A stretch of 64,000 nucleotides of DNA, taken from assembly GCF_005222675.1 (NCBI RefSeq), contig NZ_STGE01000072.1, positions 103,535 to 167,534 on the forward strand, in the 5' to 3' direction. This DNA comes from Mycolicibacterium sp. CR10 (lineage in GTDB: Bacteria; Actinomycetota; Actinomycetes; Mycobacteriales; Mycobacteriaceae). The notes beneath the pieces were generated by a model that saw only the letters and a list, made by a program, of their open reading frames with translations, had not been told where the DNA came from and did not search any database. The position numbers and the translations under genes are program-made. Every line of letters starts with the position of its first letter. Position 1 is the first letter of the stretch. This document shows, piece after piece, positions 61,988 to 64,000 of the stretch.

Positions 61988-62013
61988 TAAAAGTAAAACT
62001 GACTTTACTTTTA
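61988..62013. promoter_or_regulatory. Perfect AT-rich palindrome TAAAAGTAAA-n6-TTTACTTTTA
   Basis: Ten-base arms at 61988-61997 and 62004-62013 flank the spacer ACTGAC. In DNA with about 65 percent GC this 26-bp run of 23 A/T bases is exceptional. It lies 17 bases before the dioxygenase start and so covers or touches the promoter. It is the best operator candidate for the TetR protein of the operon at 56925. Confidence 0.7.
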
Positions 62014-62441
62014 TGTCGGTGCATGGTCAACGTCTCAGCTGCCGGTCGTCACGCGGCGCAGCCTACTGAATTCCCGTCAGTGTGACCGCCGTCACTATGA
62101 CGGCCGTGTCATAGGCGGGTATTGACTGCTCCGGGTCGTGTGCGCCGGGTGTTTCCAGTGATTTCGCAGGATTCTGCCGGGTGAATTGTCGATGTCGTCA
62201 GTATCTGTTTTGCTGCATAAAGCGGGTCGTCCGGCGTGGCTGGGCTTTCTCCTGTGCTGGCAGCATGTTTTACTGCAACCGCTACAACTGAAGTTTTCTC
62301 GGCCCATTGCGCTGCCAACTGGCAGGTGCGCAGTGGCGTGACAGCGCGGTGGAGACATGGCCGCGTGTGTTGGCGACCGCCCGAGATCGCAGGACGAACC
62401 GCGGCACGCACGCGGTACCGGAAGATGGATGGATTGACCGT
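62014..62441. other. Intergenic region between the catabolic operon and the antigen 85 gene
   Basis: This 428-base stretch has no gene that I can support; the only open frame on the plus strand is 69 codons and has no family character. AT content rises around 62205-62300. TACAAC at about 62283 is a possible -10 element for the antigen 85 gene, about 160 bases upstream, which would give a long leader. Confidence 0.4.
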
Positions 62442-63422
62442 ATGAGACTTCTTGACAGGATTCGTGGGCCCTGGGCGCGCCGACTCGGCGTTGCGACCAT
62501 GGTGGCGGCGCTACTGCCCGCCCTGGTCGGCCTCACCGGAGGGTCGGCGGCCGCCGGAGCATTCTCTCGGCCGGGCTTGCCGGTGGAGTACCTGATGGTG
62601 CCGTCGCCGTCCATGGGACGTGACATCAAGGTTCAGTTCCAGAGCGGCGGCGAGAACTCGCCCGCCGTGTACTTGCTCGACGGCCTGCGTGCGCAGGAGG
62701 ACTTCAACGGTTGGGACATCAACACCCAGGCGTTCGAGTGGTACCTCGACTCCGGGCTGTCGATCGTGATGCCCGTCGGCGGGCAGTCCAGCTTCTACGC
62801 CGACTGGTACTCACCGGCCCGCAACAAGGGCCCGACCGTCACCTACAAGTGGGAGACGTTCCTGACCTCCGAGCTGCCGAACTTCCTGGCTTCGCAGAAG
62901 GCGGTCAAGCCCACGGGGAGCGCGGCGATCGGCCTGTCGATGGCCGGTTCGGCGTCGCTGATCCTGTCGGTGTACCACCCCCAGCAGTTCATCTACGCCG
63001 GCTCGATGTCGGGCTTCCTGAACCCCTCCGAGGGCTGGTGGCCGTTCCTGATCAACATCTCCATGGGTGACGCCGGCGGCTTCAAGGCCGACGACATGTG
63101 GGGCCCGACGCAGGACCCCAACAGCGGCTGGAAGCGCAATGACCCGATGGTCCAGATCCCGCAGATCGTGGCCAACGGCACCCGCATCTGGATCTACTGC
63201 GGTAATGGCAAGCCCAACGAGCTCGGAGGCGGCGACCTGCCTGCGACGTTCCTTGAGGGTCTGACGATCAAGACGAACATCACCTTCCGCGACAACTACC
63301 TCGCCGCGGGCGGTTCCAACGGTGTGTTCAACTTCCCCAACAACGGCACGCACAACTGGGCGTACTGGGGTCGGGAGCTGCAGGCCATGAAGCCTGACCT
63401 GCAGGCGACTCTCCTCCGATAA
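62442..63422 (+). CDS. Antigen 85 family mycolyltransferase/esterase
   Basis: The 326-residue secreted protein has an N-terminal signal peptide (basic RRLGVATMVAALLPALVGL, cleavage expected after SAAAGA) and the mature start FSRPGLPVEYL. The catalytic triad is Ser166 (GLSMAGSA), Glu272 (FLEGL) and His304 (NGTHNW). Antigen 85 enzymes transfer mycolic acid between trehalose esters and to arabinogalactan. N-terminal half resembles FbpB, C-terminal half FbpC (SGFLNPSEGWWP). The two cysteines that form a disulfide in FbpA/FbpB are absent, as in FbpC. Paralogue cannot be fixed, so no symbol is given. Confidence 0.92.
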   Translation: MRLLDRIRGPWARRLGVATMVAALLPALVGLTGGSAAAGAFSRPGLPVEYLMVPSPSMGRDIKVQFQSGGENSPAVYLLDGLRAQEDFNGWDINTQAFEWYLDSGLSIVMPVGGQSSFYADWYSPARNKGPTVTYKWETFLTSELPNFLASQKAVKPTGSAAIGLSMAGSASLILSVYHPQQFIYAGSMSGFLNPSEGWWPFLINISMGDAGGFKADDMWGPTQDPNSGWKRNDPMVQIPQIVANGTRIWIYCGNGKPNELGGGDLPATFLEGLTIKTNITFRDNYLAAGGSNGVFNFPNNGTHNWAYWGRELQAMKPDLQATLLR

Positions 63423-63463
63423 GAGTTCACGAAATTGCCCCCGGCCAACGGCGGGTTCGCGCG

Positions 63464-63501
63464 GTCGTCGCAACACTCTCGATTTGAGAGGTTGCGGCGA
63501 C
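63464..63501. repeat. Imperfect inverted repeat before the transposase-like gene
   Basis: GTCGTCGCAAC (63464-63474) and GTTGCGGCGAC (63491-63501) are inverted with ten of eleven matches, and CTCTC/GAGAG pair inside. It lies directly before the GTG of the transposase-like gene. It could be the terminal structure of the element or a hairpin that limits its expression. Confidence 0.5.
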
Positions 63502-63502
63502 C

Positions 63503-64000
63503 GTGTCGTTTTCAGAGGACTGTGTTCGGTTTGGGGATCAGCTAGCAAAGCTGGTGGATGCGGGTGTGGCGATCAAGGATGCGGCGGTGACGCTGAGGAT
63601 CTCACCGAATCGCTGCTATGCCATCTTGCGGGCGACGGGCCGGCCGGTCGGCTCGCCGCGGCCGACGCTGCGCAAGGTGAGCGCCGCGTACGTCGCGGCG
63701 ATGTTCACCGCGACCGGGTCGATCAATCAGGCCGCCGAGGCCAACGGCATTTCCCATGGCGCGGCCCGTCGACTACTCGTCGAAGCGGGCCTGGTCAGTG
63801 AAAACCGCCAACCCCGGGGCAAGGCAGCGGCGCGGACCCGATTCTTCGAGCTGCTCGAATCGGGGTGGTCGGTAGCGCGGGCTGCGCGTGAAGTCGGAGT
63901 CCACGAGCGCACGGCCCGCGATTGGCGCGACGGAATCCGCAAATACGGCAACACGCGGATACTGTCCAACGGCAAGGTCATCCACTACGGCGACTCCGCG
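63503..64000 (+). CDS. IS30-type transposase, N-terminal part (cut by window end)
   Basis: The frame from GTG 63503 stays open for 166 codons to the window end. It contains two helix-turn-helix-like modules (VAIKDAAVTLRISPNRCYAIL; SINQAAEANGISHGAARRLL) and then FELLESGWSVARAAREVGVHERTARDWRDGI and RKYGNTRI, a pattern I associate with mycobacterial IS30-family transposases, where the DDE catalytic domain follows. The catalytic part is outside the window, so integrity cannot be judged. Confidence 0.7.
   Translation, partial: MSFSEDCVRFGDQLAKLVDAGVAIKDAAVTLRISPNRCYAILRATGRPVGSPRPTLRKVSAAYVAAMFTATGSINQAAEANGISHGAARRLLVEAGLVSENRQPRGKAAARTRFFELLESGWSVARAAREVGVHERTARDWRDGIRKYGNTRILSNGKVIHYGDSA

Noticed and set aside
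62236..62445. A 69-codon plus-strand frame before the antigen 85 gene
   Set aside because: No ribosome binding site, no family character, and it runs over the antigen 85 start.
1..64000. tRNA, rRNA genes or CRISPR array
   Set aside because: Reading the intergenic spaces showed no cloverleaf, rRNA-like sequence or regularly spaced repeats.

Overview
The window is high-GC actinobacterial DNA, almost certainly from a rapidly growing mycobacterium (Mycolicibacterium type). It encodes an antigen 85 mycolyltransferase, a complete nuoA-N operon with the Rv3143-type receiver protein beside it, and blocks that recall M. tuberculosis: Rv3167c-Rv3168-Rv3169, aofH, hpx and Rv2002/fabG3. These orthology statements come from remembered family sequences, not from a search. 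I see no tRNA, rRNA or CRISPR array.

Layout. 1-3.7 kb holds the end of a hydroxysqualene-dehydroxylase-like flavoenzyme, a 47-residue small protein, and an MpaB-type oxygenase divergent from a TetR regulator. 3.7-18.7 kb is an amine-catabolism locus: APC permease, GntR regulator with a soluble Cache-domain protein, then a tight operon of cytochrome P450 (CYP151/PipA type), 3Fe-4S ferredoxin, glutamine-synthetase-like ligase, a solute-binding-protein fold without signal peptide, two class C26 gamma-glutamyl hydrolases and a PucR regulator. Facing it is an operon of GabT aminotransferase, glutaryl-CoA dehydrogenase, aldehyde dehydrogenase and CaiB/BaiF CoA-transferase. Together they can be read as cyclic amine (piperidine or pyrrolidine) to amino acid to dicarboxylate to acyl-CoA, with glutarate to crotonyl-CoA as the C5 branch.

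18.9-27.6 kb holds a small membrane protein, an SDR, a cluster of alpha/beta hydrolase, Baeyer-Villiger monooxygenase and FabG3-type SDR (alcohol-ketone-ester logic), a large LuxR regulator and a quinone oxidoreductase. 27.7-36.4 kb holds Hpx, AofH, an F420-type oxidoreductase, an EthA-type monooxygenase, a perfect 22-bp inverted repeat, the Rv3169/Rv3168/Rv3167c-type block and an enoyl-CoA hydratase. 36.4-52.0 kb is the 14-gene complex I operon on the minus strand.

52.2-62.0 kb starts with the receiver protein, an NTF2-like protein and a methyltransferase. Then, on the minus strand, comes an apparent nine-gene operon behind a 26-bp AT-rich palindrome: homogentisate-dioxygenase-like cupin, alpha/beta hydrolase, CoA-transferase, HMG-CoA-lyase-like enzyme, TetR, and an acyl-CoA dehydrogenase / APH-type kinase / small DUF6285-like trio resembling LvaC/LvaA/LvaB, plus a short streptogramin-lyase-like propeller. 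This operon is the best candidate for an undescribed pathway. The window closes with the antigen 85 gene and the start of an IS30-type transposase gene.

A recurring 18-nt sequence (TGAGCGCTTGCGCGAAGA and variants) directly abuts the stop codon at several minus-strand gene junctions, a pattern ordinary gene annotation would not report.
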